A stretch of DNA of 64,000 nt, taken from Bacteroidota bacterium. GTDB lineage: Bacteria; Bacteroidota; Bacteroidia; J057; JADKCL01. Every line of letters begins with the position of its first letter. The stretch's first letter is position 1. The stretch lies in NCBI GenBank assembly GCA_016718825.1, contig JADKCL010000003.1, positions 248,001 to 312,000 on the forward strand. Direction: 5' to 3'. Positions 43,680-53,511 of this stretch are shown in pieces. Both the position numbers and the translations under genes were made by a program. Below the pieces are notes generated by a model. It was given only the letters and a program-made list of their open reading frames with translations. It had not been told where the DNA came from and searched no databases.

Positions 43680-46600
43680 TTATCTAAAAATCACAATGTC
43701 ACCCAAGATATCCGACTCACCTTCTTTCCCAGTGGTGAAAATGTAGTAATAAGCGCCATCCGGCAGAGGAGCGCCATTTTTGTAGTTGTCACCAGCCCAA
43801 GTATTGTCGTACTGATCCTTTTCATAGACCAGATTACCCCAACGGTTGAAGACCGCCAAATGGTTGTTGGGATACAGGCCGATTCCTACAATTTCGAAGA
43901 AATCGTTCCTCCCGTCATTATTGGGCGTAAAGGTGTTCGGAATTTCCAATTCCAGAGGGAGCACGACGAAGTTGCAAATTTCGACGGTGTCTGTGCATCC
44001 TGCGCTGTCGCTTGCTGTCAACGTCACACAGTACGTTCCGGGGATGTCATACGTATGCAATGGATCCACCGCCGATTCGATTCCGCCATCTCCAAATGCC
44101 CAAGCATAGAAACTCGCATTCTGACTCGTATTCAAGAATGTGACCGTATTGTTGGGGAATTGCAATTGTGCGGGCATTGTCGGATTGGAATTAAATCCTG
44201 CGATCACCGGCAATGGGTCCGTCAATGTTTGTGCGCCTGTGATTTGGCAGCCGTTGGCGTCAGTAGCCGTCACTGCGTAGCTTCCTGCACCGAGACCATT
44301 GAGGCTGCTGAGCGTGTCACCCGTATTCCACAGGAATGAATAGGTTGGCGTACCTCCCGTGACATTGACCACAAGTCCTCCGCTTGTGTCCGCGAAGCAT
44401 ACAATAGCCACGCTGTCCAAAACAAGCGCAAGTGGATTCGGCTCGGTGATGCTGATACTGTCTATCGAAGTGCAACCCAATGAATCAGTGACTTGCACCG
44501 TCCAAACGCCCACGCCTACGCCCAACAATGTATCATTGGTACTTGGCACGGTCGTATTCCACAAAAATTGAAACGGTGCGGTTCCACTTGAAACGCCGGC
44601 AACAGCCCAACCGTCTTGCCTGCCAAAGCAACTGACGTTGCTGCTCGCGATGATCGAAGCCACCGGCGACGCGCCATTCGCAGGCAAGTTCACGACCAAG
44701 GTATCTTCACAGAATAGGTTGTCCGTTACGGTGAGGAAGTAGGTTCCTACACCGATTCCAACCAAACTGTCAGCTGTGGAGCCGTTCCCCCAATGATAAA
44801 TATAGGGCGAAACGCCACCTGTCACGGTCAAATGAATTGCCCCTGATGTTGAATTACATGTCGGCAAGGTCAAAATCGGCTGAATGGACAACGCTGCTGG
44901 TTCGCCAACGGTATCGGTAATCGCGAATGTACAACCCAAGCTGTCCTTGACCCAAACGGTATAAATTCCTCCGCTAAGGCCGCCAAACAAATTGTTATTG
45001 GTCCATGTCAAACTGTCGATGCTGTAGCTATAAGGCGGCAAACCTCCGGAAACAGGAAGAAACCCGATTTCACCGTTGGCATCGCCATTGCAAGTGACAT
45101 CGTTAATGAAAATACTGGCTTGGATCGGAACCAGGGAATCAATCACCACCGTATCCACGACCACGCTGCAACCATTTGCATCGGTAAGGCCAATGACAAA
45201 GGTCCCGGCTCCCAAGGCCGTAAAATCCGGATTGGATTGAAGCGGACCGCCGTTGAGATTGTATTGATAAGGTCCCGTTCCACCTTGTGCATTGTTGACC
45301 CAGATTTCACCCAGTCCCAAGGGTTCGCAAGAAAGTCCGACAACAGAATCAACTGCAGAGAGGGCGTTGGGCTCGGTAATTTGGACCATCAGGGTATCTG
45401 TGCAGCCCAATTGATCTTGTGTCACCACCAAGTAATTTCCAGCCGGCAAGCCGGTAAAACTATTTGCCAACTGAAGTGGACCGGCATTGAGGCTGTATTG
45501 GAAGGGTGCATTACTACCGGTGGCAAGAACCCAAATTTCGCCATCGCTACCCGTGTTACAACTTACCATGGACAACGAATCCGTAGCAATAAGCCCACCC
45601 GGAATCGGAACGTTGACATTGAGCGTCAATGTGCAGCCATTCTGATCGGTGACCACCACCACATGGGCGCCCCCGGATACACCCGTGAAGCTGTTGCCCG
45701 GCTGCAATGGCCCGCCATCCAAGCTGAAACGATAGACAGGCGTTCCACCCGTTGTATTCAATATCCAGATCTCGCCGTCGTTGCCCGGGACACAAGATGA
45801 GGTTACTGTCGAATCGTTGGCTGCAAGAGGTGCGGGCTCAGCGACGACCAAACCATTGAAGACCAGAACACATCCGTTGGTGTCGGTGACGCCAATGGAA
45901 TAAGTACCGGGTGCGAGACCAGAAAATGTATTGCCGGATTGCGCAGGGCCACCATTCAAGCTGTATTGATAAGGTGCTACACCGCCCGTTACACCATTCA
46001 AACTCACAATACCATCATTGGCGCCGTTGCAAGTCACATCCGTGCTCGCAGGTGTGCCCGTGATCACAGCGGGCTCATTCACAACGATATTCGTCAATGT
46101 CACGGTGCAGAGATTGGCATCGCGAATCGTGACCGTGTACGTGCCTGCTGTCAATCCGCCAAAGACATTCGATCCGCCAAACGGACCGGCGTTGAGGCTG
46201 TATTGATAAGGTCCTACCCCACCTGCACTGGCATTGATCGTGATCGAACCGGTGTTGCCGCCGTTGCAGAGGACATCTACGACAGCCGGGGTCCCGGTTA
46301 TAGCCGCGGGTTCGTTGACTACAATATTATTGAGTGTGAGCGTACACAAGTTGGCATCCTGAATCGTCACCGAATAGGTACCGGCCGTGAGGCCCGCAAA
46401 CACGTTGGATCCGCCAAATGGTCCAGCATTCAAGCTGAATTGATAGGGTCCAGTTCCGCCGGAGACGGCGTTGATGGTGATCGAACCGGTGTTGCCGCCG
46501 TTGCAGGTGACATCCACGACCGCAGGCGTACCCACAAGTGCAGCCGGCGAACTCACCACGATATTGGTCAGGGTGATTGTGCAAAGATTCGCATCTTGGA

Positions 46601-49600
46601 TTGTCACCGTGTAGGTACCTGCGCCCAAGCTGCCAAAGACATTCGAAAGCTGGAATGGGCCTGCATTGAGGCTGTATTGGTAAGGTCCGACCCCGCCCGC
46701 AGCGCCGTTGATGGTGATCGAACCGTTGTTGGAGCCGCAAGTGACGTCGACCACGGCGGGGGTACCGGTGATCACAGCAGGCTCATTCACAACGATATTG
46801 GTCAAAATAACGGTGCAAAGGTTGGCATCCCGAATCGTGACCGTGTAGGTTCCTGCCGTCAATCCACCAAAGACATTCGACCCTTGGAATGGTCCGCCGC
46901 TCAAGCTGTATTGGTAAGGTCCTACCCCACCGGCGGTGGCATTAATCGTGATCGAACCGGTGTTGCCACCGTTGCAAAGGACATCGACCACGGCAGGTGT
47001 GCCCGTGATCACAGCGGGCTCATTCACAACGATATTCGTCAGTGTCACGGTGCAGAGATTGGCATCGCGAATCGTGACCGTATACGTGCCTGCTGTCAAG
47101 CTGCCAAAGACATTCGATCCGGCAAAAGGTCCAGCGTTGAGGCTGTATTGATAAGGTCCTACGCCACCTGCGGTGGCATTGATCGTGATCGAACCGGTGT
47201 TGCCGCCGTTGCAGAGGACATCGACGACAGCCGGGGTACCCGTGATAGCAGCGGGTTCGTTGACGACAATATTGTTGAGCGTGAGCGTACACAAGTTGGC
47301 ATCCTGAATCGTCACCGAATAGGTTCCGGCCGTGAGGCCCGCAAATACGTTGGATCCGCCAAATGGTCCAGCATTCAGGCTGAATTGATAGGGTCCAGTT
47401 CCGCCGGAGACGGCGTTGATGGTGATCGAACCGGTGTTGCCACCGTTGCAGGTGACGTTCACGACCGCAGGTGTGCCCGCGAGCGCCGCCGGCGAACTCA
47501 CCACGATATTGGTCAGGGTAATTGTGCAAAGATTCGCATCACGAATCGTCACCGTATAGGTTCCCGCACCAAGGCTACCGAAAACATTGGAACCCTGAAA
47601 TGGACCCGCATTGAGGCTGTATTGGTACGGTCCTACACCACCGGAAGTACCGTTGATGGTGATCGAACCGTTGTTGGAGCCGCAAGTGACGTTGACCACA
47701 GCGGGTGTACCGGTGATCACGGCAGGCTCATTCACAACGATATTGGTCAAAATTACGGTGCAAAGGTTGGCATCGCGAATGGTGACCGTGTAGGTTCCGG
47801 CCGTCAATCCACCAAAGACATTCGAGCCTTGGAAGGGACCGCCGCTTAAGCTGTATTGGTAGGGTCCGACGCCACCGGCGGTGGCATTGATCGTGATCGA
47901 ACCGGTGTTGCCACCGTTGCAAAGGACATCGACCACGGCAGGCGTGCCCGTGATCACAGCAGGCTCATTCACCACGATATTCGTCAGTGTCACGGTGCAG
48001 AGATTGGCATCGCGAATCGTGACCGTATACGTGCCTGCTGTCAAGCCGCCAAAGACATTCGATCCGCCAAACGGACCGGCGTTGAGGCTGTATTGATAAG
48101 GTCCTACCCCACCGGCGGTGGCATTGATCGTGATCGAACCGGTGTTGCCGCCGTTGCAAAGCACATTGACGACAGCCGGTGTGCCGGTGATGGCGGCGGG
48201 CTGATTGACGACAATATTATTGAGCGTGAGCGTACACAAGTTGGCATCCTGAATCGTCACCGAATAGGTACCGGCCGTGAGGCCCGCAAATACGTTGGAT
48301 CCGCCAAATGGTCCAGCGTTGAGGCTAAATAGGTAGGGTCCAGTTCCGCCGGAGACGGCGTTGATCGTGATCGAACCGGTATTGCCGCCGTTGCAGAGGA
48401 CGTTCACGACCGCAGGTGTGCCCGCGAGCGCAGCCGGGGAACTCACCACGATATTGGTCAGGGTGATTGTGCAAAGATTCGCATCGCGAATCGTCACCGT
48501 ATAGGTTCCCGCACCAAGGCTACCGAAAACATTGGAACCCTGAAATGGACCCGCATTAAGGCTGTATTGGTAAGGTCCTACGCCACCGGAAGTGCCGTTG
48601 ATGGTGATCGAACCGTTGTTGGAGCCGCAAGTGACGTTGACCACGGCGGGTGTGCCGGTGATCACAGCAGGCTGATTCACAACGATATTCGTCAGTGTGA
48701 CCGTGCAGAGATTTGCATCTCGAATGGTGACCGTGTACGTGCCTGCCGTCAATCCACCAAAGACATTCGAACCTTGGAATGGGCCGCCGCTCAAGCTGTA
48801 TTGGTAGGGTCCGACGCCACCGGCGGTGGCATTGATCGTGATCGAACCGGTGTTGCCACCGTTGCAGAGGACGTTGACAACGGCAGGTGTGCCCGTGATC
48901 ACAGCAGGCTGATTGACAATGATATTCGTCAATGTCACCGTGCAGAGATTGGCATCGCGAATCGTGACCGTGTACGTGCCTGCTGTCAATCCGCCAAAGA
49001 CATTGGATCCGCCAAACGGACCGGCGTTGAGGCTGTATTGATAAGGTCCTACCCCACCCGCGGTGGCATTGATCGTGATCGAACCGGTGTTGCCACCGTT
49101 GCAAAGCACATTGACGACAGCTGGTGTACCCGTGATGGCAGCGGGCTGATTGACAACAATATTTGTCAAGGTAACTGTGCAAAGGTTGGCGTCCCGAATT
49201 GTCACTGTGTATGTTCCAGCCGGCAAACCGCCGAAGACATTCGATCCACCAAAAGGACCGGCATTCAAGCTATATTGGTAAGGCCCGACGCCGCCTGCGG
49301 TGCCATTGATCGTGATCGAACCGGTGTTGCCGCCGTTGCAGAGGACGTTCACGACAGCAGGGGTACCCGTGATTGCTGCCGGCTGATTGACAACAATATT
49401 CGTCAAGGTTACTGTGCAAAGGTTGGCGTCCCGAATCGTAACTGTGTAGGTTCCAGCAGTCAATCCGCCAAAGACATTCGATCCGCCAAAAGGGCCTGCA
49501 TTCAAGCTATACTGATAAGGTCCCACGCCTCCGGCAGTGCCATTGATCGTGATCGACCCCGTGTTTCCACCATTGCAAAGGACGTTGACCACGGCGGGAG

Positions 49601-51413
49601 TGCCGGTGATCACAGCAGGTTGGTTGACAACAATATTGGTCAAAATCCGCGTACAGAGGTTGGCATCCCGAATCGTAACGGTGTAAGTACCAGCTGTCAA
49701 TCCACCAAAGACATTCGATCCGCCAAATGGACCTGCATTTAAACTGTATTGATAAGGTCCGACGCCTCCTGTTGTGGGATTGATCGTGATCGAACCGGTG
49801 TTGCCGCCGTTACAGAGGACGTTGACTACCACAGGGGTGCCATTCAATACGGCAGGTTGATTGACGACAATATTGGTCAGGGTGACTGTACAAAGATTGG
49901 CATCCCGAATCGTCACGGTGTAAGTGCCGGCTGTCAATCCGCCGAAGACATTCGATCCGCCAAACGGACCGGCGTTGAGGCTGTATTGATACGGACCGAC
50001 GCCACCTGCGGTACCGTTGATGGTGATCGAACCGGTGTTGCCGCCGTTGCAAAGCACGTTGACGACAGCTGGTGTACCCGTGATGGCAGCAGGCTGGGTC
50101 ACAACAAACGTATCCTGAGCGGTACAGCCTTCAAATACATCGAAAGTGCGCACGATATAGGTTCCGGCACATAAGCCGGTAATATTATCAGCTCCCGCGA
50201 TTCCGTTTGCAGTACGAATCGTAGTGTTACCCGCAGTATTGATCCAGGTATAGTTCCATGGTCCTGTTCCTTGTCCCGTTGCCGTGGCGGTTGCCGTACA
50301 CGCGCCGTTGCACAGTACATTCGTATTGGCGATAATTGGTTCAGGACAGCAAGTAATTTGTGCGCTGAAGAAGATATCCGGGTCGTTTTGGCAGGCAATG
50401 CTTCCCCAAGAACCAGATTCGCCGTCTGCCAATGTATTGACACTGATGCTCAAATCGGGGTTGAATCCAGGGATGCCGCAAGCATCCGTCGTGATGCGCC
50501 AGCAAAACACCCAATCTCCAATTCCCGGAGAGGTTGTAAGGCAGTTGTCTCCGAAGTTGTTGCCAGGGTTTCCATCATTGTTCCGGTCAAAATAGAAGCC
50601 GTTTCCCCAAACATTTCCAGTTGCTGTACTCGTGCAACCTCCTGGATACCAAGCCCATGTGCCGACCGTTCCATCGCAACTGGATGCAGGAGCTGTCGGG
50701 ACGATGGTTGCCGGATTCCATCCTGATCCGAAGGTCAATTCGACACCGTGAAGCCAATTCGCGCTTTGCTGATTCCAGCCGGTTACCGTAAAACAAAAAT
50801 CCACGACCGTTCCAGCTTGATAAAAGCCATTCGTAGGCAAAGGGTTCACTGTAAACGTGTGATTGACAAGACATGCTGCGCAGTTATTGTCATTCGAAAG
50901 GGTCATTGAGAAGTTCCCTCGGTCACCAATGTTCCCGCCAGAAATCTGTATGAGATACGTCCCGGGAAGCAACCCAGTGAAGGTCGTTGTCAATGAACTT
51001 GCATTGCCAGTAGCACAACCCATCCCGACAAGTGCACCGCAACCTCCTTGCCAGAGCGCAAAATTGGGGTTGTTAATGCCGCCTGTGATGTTCACGTTGA
51101 GTTCCGAACCCGTCAAAGTCACCTGATACCAAACGTCGGATGCGGGTGAAGCCGTGCTTGCATTTCCCTGCTGACAGCCAAGCATCGAGGGATAAGGACT
51201 GCTTGCAGTTGCAGCAAGATTGGTCGAATTGGTCGTCACGGCCGCGCCAACCCCGCGCGTCGGAATCGGTCCCGCAGTGCAACTTTGCGGTGTTGGCAAC
51301 GCTCCTATGTTTTGCGCCGTCGCACAATTGTCATTGGCAGGTTGCGCAAAGGCCAAAGTCCCAACGCAAAGTAGCAATGTTGCAAGAAGGTATTTTAGTC
51401 GTCGAATTTGCAT
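43680..51413 (-). CDS. Giant SprB-like adhesin with gliding-motility C-terminal domain
   Basis: A 2577-residue secreted protein from the ATG at 51413 (signal peptide MQIRRLKYLL...LAFAQ). N-terminal ~430 residues: a Cys-rich lectin/CUB-like region (PANDNCATAQNIG, LLPGTYLIQISGGN). Then about 25 SprB-type repeats. The first 17 are near-identical 78-79-residue units (ITGTPAVVNVLC, GSITI, GGVGPYQYSL, TAGTYTVTIRDANLC); the next eight are divergent. A PKD domain follows (SFYAWAFGDGG). The last ~85 residues are the gliding-motility/T9SS type B signal (IPNTFTPNNDGRNDFFEI, VFNRWGNLVY, PDGAYYYIF). It is exported by T9SS with the help of PorP/SprF and acts in adhesion or gliding. Long open frames on the opposite strand here are shadows of the repeats. 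Confidence 0.96.
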   Translation of the reverse strand: MQIRRLKYLLATLLLCVGTLAFAQPANDNCATAQNIGALPTPQSCTAGPIPTRGVGAAVTTNSTNLAATASSPYPSMLGCQQGNASTASPASDVWYQVTLTGSELNVNITGGINNPNFALWQGGCGALVGMGCATGNASSLTTTFTGLLPGTYLIQISGGNIGDRGNFSMTLSNDNNCAACLVNHTFTVNPLPTNGFYQAGTVVDFCFTVTGWNQQSANWLHGVELTFGSGWNPATIVPTAPASSCDGTVGTWAWYPGGCTSTATGNVWGNGFYFDRNNDGNPGNNFGDNCLTTSPGIGDWVFCWRITTDACGIPGFNPDLSISVNTLADGESGSWGSIACQNDPDIFFSAQITCCPEPIIANTNVLCNGACTATATATGQGTGPWNYTWINTAGNTTIRTANGIAGADNITGLCAGTYIVRTFDVFEGCTAQDTFVVTQPAAITGTPAVVNVLCNGGNTGSITINGTAGGVGPYQYSLNAGPFGGSNVFGGLTAGTYTVTIRDANLCTVTLTNIVVNQPAVLNGTPVVVNVLCNGGNTGSITINPTTGGVGPYQYSLNAGPFGGSNVFGGLTAGTYTVTIRDANLCTRILTNIVVNQPAVITGTPAVVNVLCNGGNTGSITINGTAGGVGPYQYSLNAGPFGGSNVFGGLTAGTYTVTIRDANLCTVTLTNIVVNQPAAITGTPAVVNVLCNGGNTGSITINGTAGGVGPYQYSLNAGPFGGSNVFGGLPAGTYTVTIRDANLCTVTLTNIVVNQPAAITGTPAVVNVLCNGGNTGSITINATAGGVGPYQYSLNAGPFGGSNVFGGLTAGTYTVTIRDANLCTVTLTNIIVNQPAVITGTPAVVNVLCNGGNTGSITINATAGGVGPYQYSLSGGPFQGSNVFGGLTAGTYTVTIRDANLCTVTLTNIVVNQPAVITGTPAVVNVTCGSNNGSITINGTSGGVGPYQYSLNAGPFQGSNVFGSLGAGTYTVTIRDANLCTITLTNIVVSSPAALAGTPAVVNVLCNGGNTGSITINAVSGGTGPYLFSLNAGPFGGSNVFAGLTAGTYSVTIQDANLCTLTLNNIVVNQPAAITGTPAVVNVLCNGGNTGSITINATAGGVGPYQYSLNAGPFGGSNVFGGLTAGTYTVTIRDANLCTVTLTNIVVNEPAVITGTPAVVDVLCNGGNTGSITINATAGGVGPYQYSLSGGPFQGSNVFGGLTAGTYTVTIRDANLCTVILTNIVVNEPAVITGTPAVVNVTCGSNNGSITINGTSGGVGPYQYSLNAGPFQGSNVFGSLGAGTYTVTIRDANLCTITLTNIVVSSPAALAGTPAVVNVTCNGGNTGSITINAVSGGTGPYQFSLNAGPFGGSNVFAGLTAGTYSVTIQDANLCTLTLNNIVVNEPAAITGTPAVVDVLCNGGNTGSITINATAGGVGPYQYSLNAGPFAGSNVFGSLTAGTYTVTIRDANLCTVTLTNIVVNEPAVITGTPAVVDVLCNGGNTGSITINATAGGVGPYQYSLSGGPFQGSNVFGGLTAGTYTVTIRDANLCTVILTNIVVNEPAVITGTPAVVDVTCGSNNGSITINGAAGGVGPYQYSLNAGPFQLSNVFGSLGAGTYTVTIQDANLCTITLTNIVVSSPAALVGTPAVVDVTCNGGNTGSITINAVSGGTGPYQFSLNAGPFGGSNVFAGLTAGTYSVTIQDANLCTLTLNNIVVNEPAAITGTPAVVDVLCNGGNTGSITINASAGGVGPYQYSLNAGPFGGSNVFGGLTAGTYTVTIRDANLCTVTLTNIVVNEPAVITGTPASTDVTCNGANDGIVSLNGVTGGVAPYQYSLNGGPAQSGNTFSGLAPGTYSIGVTDTNGCVLVFNGLVVAEPAPLAANDSTVTSSCVPGNDGEIWILNTTGGTPVYRFSLDGGPLQPGNSFTGVSGGAHVVVVTDQNGCTLTLNVNVPIPGGLIATDSLSMVSCNTGSDGEIWVLATGSNAPFQYSLNAGPLQLANSFTGLPAGNYLVVTQDQLGCTDTLMVQITEPNALSAVDSVVGLSCEPLGLGEIWVNNAQGGTGPYQYNLNGGPLQSNPDFTALGAGTFVIGLTDANGCSVVVDTVVIDSLVPIQASIFINDVTCNGDANGEIGFLPVSGGLPPYSYSIDSLTWTNNNLFGGLSGGIYTVWVKDSLGCTFAITDTVGEPAALSIQPILTLPTCNSTSGAIHLTVTGGVSPYIYHWGNGSTADSLVGIGVGTYFLTVTDNLFCEDTLVVNLPANGASPVASIIASSNVSCFGRQDGWAVAGVSSGTAPFQFLWNTTVPSTNDTLLGVGVGVWTVQVTDSLGCTSIDSISITEPNPLALVLDSVAIVCFADTSGGLVVNVTGGTPTYSFLWNTGDTLSSLNGLGAGSYAVTATDANGCQITGAQTLTDPLPVIAGFNSNPTMPAQLQFPNNTVTFLNTSQNASFYAWAFGDGGIESAVDPLHTYDIPGTYCVTLTASDSAGCTDTVEICNFVVLPLELEIPNTFTPNNDGRNDFFEIVGIGLYPNNHLAVFNRWGNLVYEKDQYDNTWAGDNYKNGAPLPDGAYYYIFTTGKEGESDILGDIVIFR
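46060..50085 (-). repeat. Tandem 237-bp repeats within the adhesin gene, with a 945-bp higher-order period
   Basis: Seventeen near-identical units of 237 bp (one in every higher-order set is 234 bp). Units 6-9, 10-13 and 14-17 repeat the same four-member order. The distinctive GTTGTTGGAGCCGCAAGTG word of the 234-bp member starts at 46725, 47670 and 48615, exactly 945 bp apart each time. Confidence 0.92.
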
Positions 51414-51439
51414 AGCAGAAAACGATTGTTGGGAAAATC

Positions 51440-51808
51440 TCAATGTTTGTAAGTCGCTTGAACCGATTCATAAATCACGCCGGCCGGGTGAATTTCAAAT
51501 CGGCGATCCGGATCAAGCGGCGTGTTATCATCCATGGCAAGTGCGCCATTCACCAAACAATTGTTCGTTTGCATTTCAGAAGCTGAAAGCAAATGTACTT
51601 CAGCACCATTGTTGAACAACATAGTGCGGCGAACCGTTTTTTTGCGATACGAATCCAAATTTGCAGCACTAAATGCCGCATCAATCTGCCCAAGGGTGTA
51701 TGTTCCTGTCGAAATAACGACGTAGGAACAGTTTCCTTGAGCGTTCATTTTACCGAAACAAAACAGGCCGACAAAGAGCAAGACAAACCAAATGCCTCGA
51801 AATTGCAT
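51440..51808 (-). CDS. Small secreted protein upstream of the SprB-like adhesin
   Basis: A 122-residue protein from the ATG at 51808; the track frame also allows a TTG three codons earlier. Signal peptide MQFRGIWFVL...GKMNAQ, then GNCSYVVISTGTYTLGQIDAAF and two Cys (CSY, NNCLV). No domain that I recognise; no T9SS tail. It ends 26 bp before the adhesin start, so it is the first gene of the operon small protein - adhesin - PorP/SprF - OmpA. A role in adhesin export or as a minor surface subunit is inference from position. Confidence 0.78.
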   Translation of the reverse strand: MQFRGIWFVLLFVGLFCFGKMNAQGNCSYVVISTGTYTLGQIDAAFSAANLDSYRKKTVRRTMLFNNGAEVHLLSASEMQTNNCLVNGALAMDDNTPLDPDRRFEIHPAGVIYESVQATYKH

Positions 51809-51961
51809 GTTTTTCAACTTTTTGGGTTCTTTTTTCCGATCCTTTCCCGCTGATGGGACCTACAATAGAATGCAATGTAGAAAAAAAGTCCAAAAAAATA
51901 GCGGTCGGCCGATGACTACATTACGTGGTCTAGATGCGAAAATTGTCGAATTTGCCCGCCG

Positions 51962-52732
51962 ATGGAAGGATACCACTACCTTTTGGCCATTGGAATAGGA
52001 ATTCTCACTGGATTTGTCAACACGCTCGCCGGCAGCGGCACCCTTCTGATTACACCCTTTTTTATCTTCCTGGGCCTCCCTGCCGATGTTGCCAATGGCA
52101 CTAACCGCTTGGGCATTTTCGCGCAGACGTTGGTCGGCTCATTCATGCTCAAGCGTCAATCCAATGTCAGCCTCAAAGGCTCCGAAATCCTGATCATTCC
52201 CTCGATGATCGGTTCGGTGGGCGGGGCATTGCTTGCGAGCCACCTGAACCCGAAGGTCTTGGAAGGCGTGATTGCAGTCGTGATGTTGTTGATGATCTAC
52301 CCCATTGCACGCAACAGCGAGAAGTGGATGCGGGAAAAAAGCGTCTCCGAGGAATTTCACAGGAAGCCACTGCTGATTGTGATTTTCTTCATCTTGGGCT
52401 TCTACGGCGGATTCATCCAAGCCGGAACCGGCATTTTCATCTTGAGTGCCATCGTTCTCATTGCCGAACGCAGCCTTCAATACGCCAACCTGCTGAAAAA
52501 CCTGATCGTGTTTTTCTTCACCATTCCCGCCCTTGCCATCTATATCTACTACGACGAAATCAACTGGGAAATCGGCTTGGTGGTCATGGTCGCCCAAAGT
52601 GCCGGCGCTTGGTTTGCCGCAAGATTCCTCGGGAAAAGCCCGAAAGCAAATCTGGTGGTGCGGTACCTGCTGATCGTGATTTTGGCTGTGAGCGGGGTGA
52701 TCATGCTGGTGAAGCTGTTTCGGGCGATGTGA
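51962..52732 (+). CDS. TauE/SafE family sulfite/sulfonate exporter-like permease
   Basis: A 256-residue integral membrane protein. About seven to eight hydrophobic helices are visible, starting at residues 5-25 (YLLAIGIGILTGFVNTLAG). The family's first-half motif GFVNTLAGSGTLLITP and second-half motif GFYGGFIQAGTGIFIL are both present, an internal duplication. TauE/SafE proteins export sulfite, sulfoacetate or other organic anions. No sulfur-oxidation genes are near, so the substrate is open. Divergent from the SprB operon. Confidence 0.92.
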   Translation: MEGYHYLLAIGIGILTGFVNTLAGSGTLLITPFFIFLGLPADVANGTNRLGIFAQTLVGSFMLKRQSNVSLKGSEILIIPSMIGSVGGALLASHLNPKVLEGVIAVVMLLMIYPIARNSEKWMREKSVSEEFHRKPLLIVIFFILGFYGGFIQAGTGIFILSAIVLIAERSLQYANLLKNLIVFFFTIPALAIYIYYDEINWEIGLVVMVAQSAGAWFAARFLGKSPKANLVVRYLLIVILAVSGVIMLVKLFRAM

Positions 52733-52749
52733 GTTTGGCGGTAGGGCCC

Positions 52750-52783
52750 CTGGTATCTGTCGTTTACCGAAAGCTGATACCAG
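52750..52783. repeat. 8-bp-arm inverted repeat after the TauE gene
   Basis: CTGGTATC / GATACCAG with an 18-nt loop, 17 bp after the stop. It may serve as a terminator, though no T-run follows. The rest of the 219-bp gap before the antitoxin gene contains a promoter-like pair. Confidence 0.4.
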
Positions 52784-52904
52784 ATGCGCTCGCAGATGTT
52801 CTGAATATGGACCGATTTAATGTAAGTAGGGCAGAAATAGCGGTCTCCTGAAGAAAATACACTTAGGATCGCGGAAGATGCAACAAAAAAGTTCCTTGGC
52901 TCGG

Positions 52905-52935
52905 TTGATTTTCAGCTTGAAAAATACTAAAATTG
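52905..52935 (+). promoter_or_regulatory. Possible promoter of the toxin-antitoxin pair
   Basis: TTG at 52905-52907 and TAAAATTG at 52928-52935 with a 20-bp spacer, 16 bp before the antitoxin start; one mismatch in the -7 box. Confidence 0.35.
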
Positions 52936-52951
52936 CCTTAAAGGAAGCCAT

Positions 52952-53212
52952 ATGGATTTGAAGTTAAGCAAGACGAAGCTCGAAATCATCAAGAAGGTAG
53001 AAGCATCCGAAAACGGAGCCTTACTAGATTGGATTTTGCAAGAACTGGAATCAGTGCTACCATTCAGCTCCGATCAAATTCAACCCATCACGGAGGAAGA
53101 ATATCGCACGGAGGTCGAAATCGGACTGAAATCGGCACGAAAAGGTCCTTTGTACACAAGCCAAGAAATCAGAACTCGCTATGCCAACCGAACCAAATCA
53201 ACGCCCGCTTAG
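52952..53212 (+). CDS. Antitoxin of a ParDE/RelBE-like module
   Basis: An 86-residue acidic-then-basic protein (MDLKLSKTKLEIIKKVEASE...). It lacks an obvious ribbon-helix-helix but has the ITEEEYRTEVEIGLKSARKG-type helix and the C-terminal GPLYTSQEIRTRY seen in Bacteroidota addiction-module antitoxins. Identification rests mainly on the next gene, a ParE-fold toxin, which begins 32 bp before this one ends in another frame. Confidence 0.8.
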   Translation: MDLKLSKTKLEIIKKVEASENGALLDWILQELESVLPFSSDQIQPITEEEYRTEVEIGLKSARKGPLYTSQEIRTRYANRTKSTPA

Positions 53213-53504
53213 GGTACAGTGGACCGAAGAAGCCGAGATTGACCTAGACAAGATTTGCGCCTTTCAAGCACTGATTACTTCGCAGTTGGTTGCTGATCAA
53301 TTGCATAGCAATATACTAAATCAAACTGACCAACTTGGATTTTTACCTTATTTGGGAATGAAGGATGTGGTCATTGGAAAAATGGAGGAAAACGTACGCT
53401 GCATTCTTCTAGGCCATTTCCGCGTTGTTTATGAGGTTGCGGAAGAAGAAATCAGAATCCTTCGTGTATTTGATATGAAAAGAAATCCAATCAGCTGGAG
53501 CTAA
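53181..53504 (+). CDS. RelE/ParE family toxin
   Basis: A 107-residue toxin of the type II RelE/ParE superfamily. Seen: RVQWTEEAEIDLDKICAF at the start (helix), LHSNILNQTDQLGFLPYLGM, and the beta-hairpin VRCILLGHFRVVYEVAEEEIRILRVFDMKRNP, ending in the typical D-x-K/R-R-N-P. Members inhibit DNA gyrase (ParE) or cleave mRNA on the ribosome (RelE); which applies is undetermined. Overlaps the antitoxin gene by 32 bp, so it is translated from the same mRNA. Confidence 0.88.
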   Translation: MPTEPNQRPLRVQWTEEAEIDLDKICAFQALITSQLVADQLHSNILNQTDQLGFLPYLGMKDVVIGKMEENVRCILLGHFRVVYEVAEEEIRILRVFDMKRNPISWS

Positions 53505-53511
53505 TAGCAAC

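Noticed and set aside
45939..47849. Long plus-strand open frame opposite the adhesin repeats (and similar ones at 47856, 48567 and 45120)
   Set aside because: They are shadow frames of the 237-bp repeat on the coding strand. Their proteins are Arg/Asp/His-rich repeats without a domain, and the minus-strand frame has a signal peptide and known domains.
52733..52951. Additional short gene between the TauE gene and the antitoxin
   Set aside because: The short plus-strand frames there lack coding features; only a hairpin and a promoter-like pair are supported.
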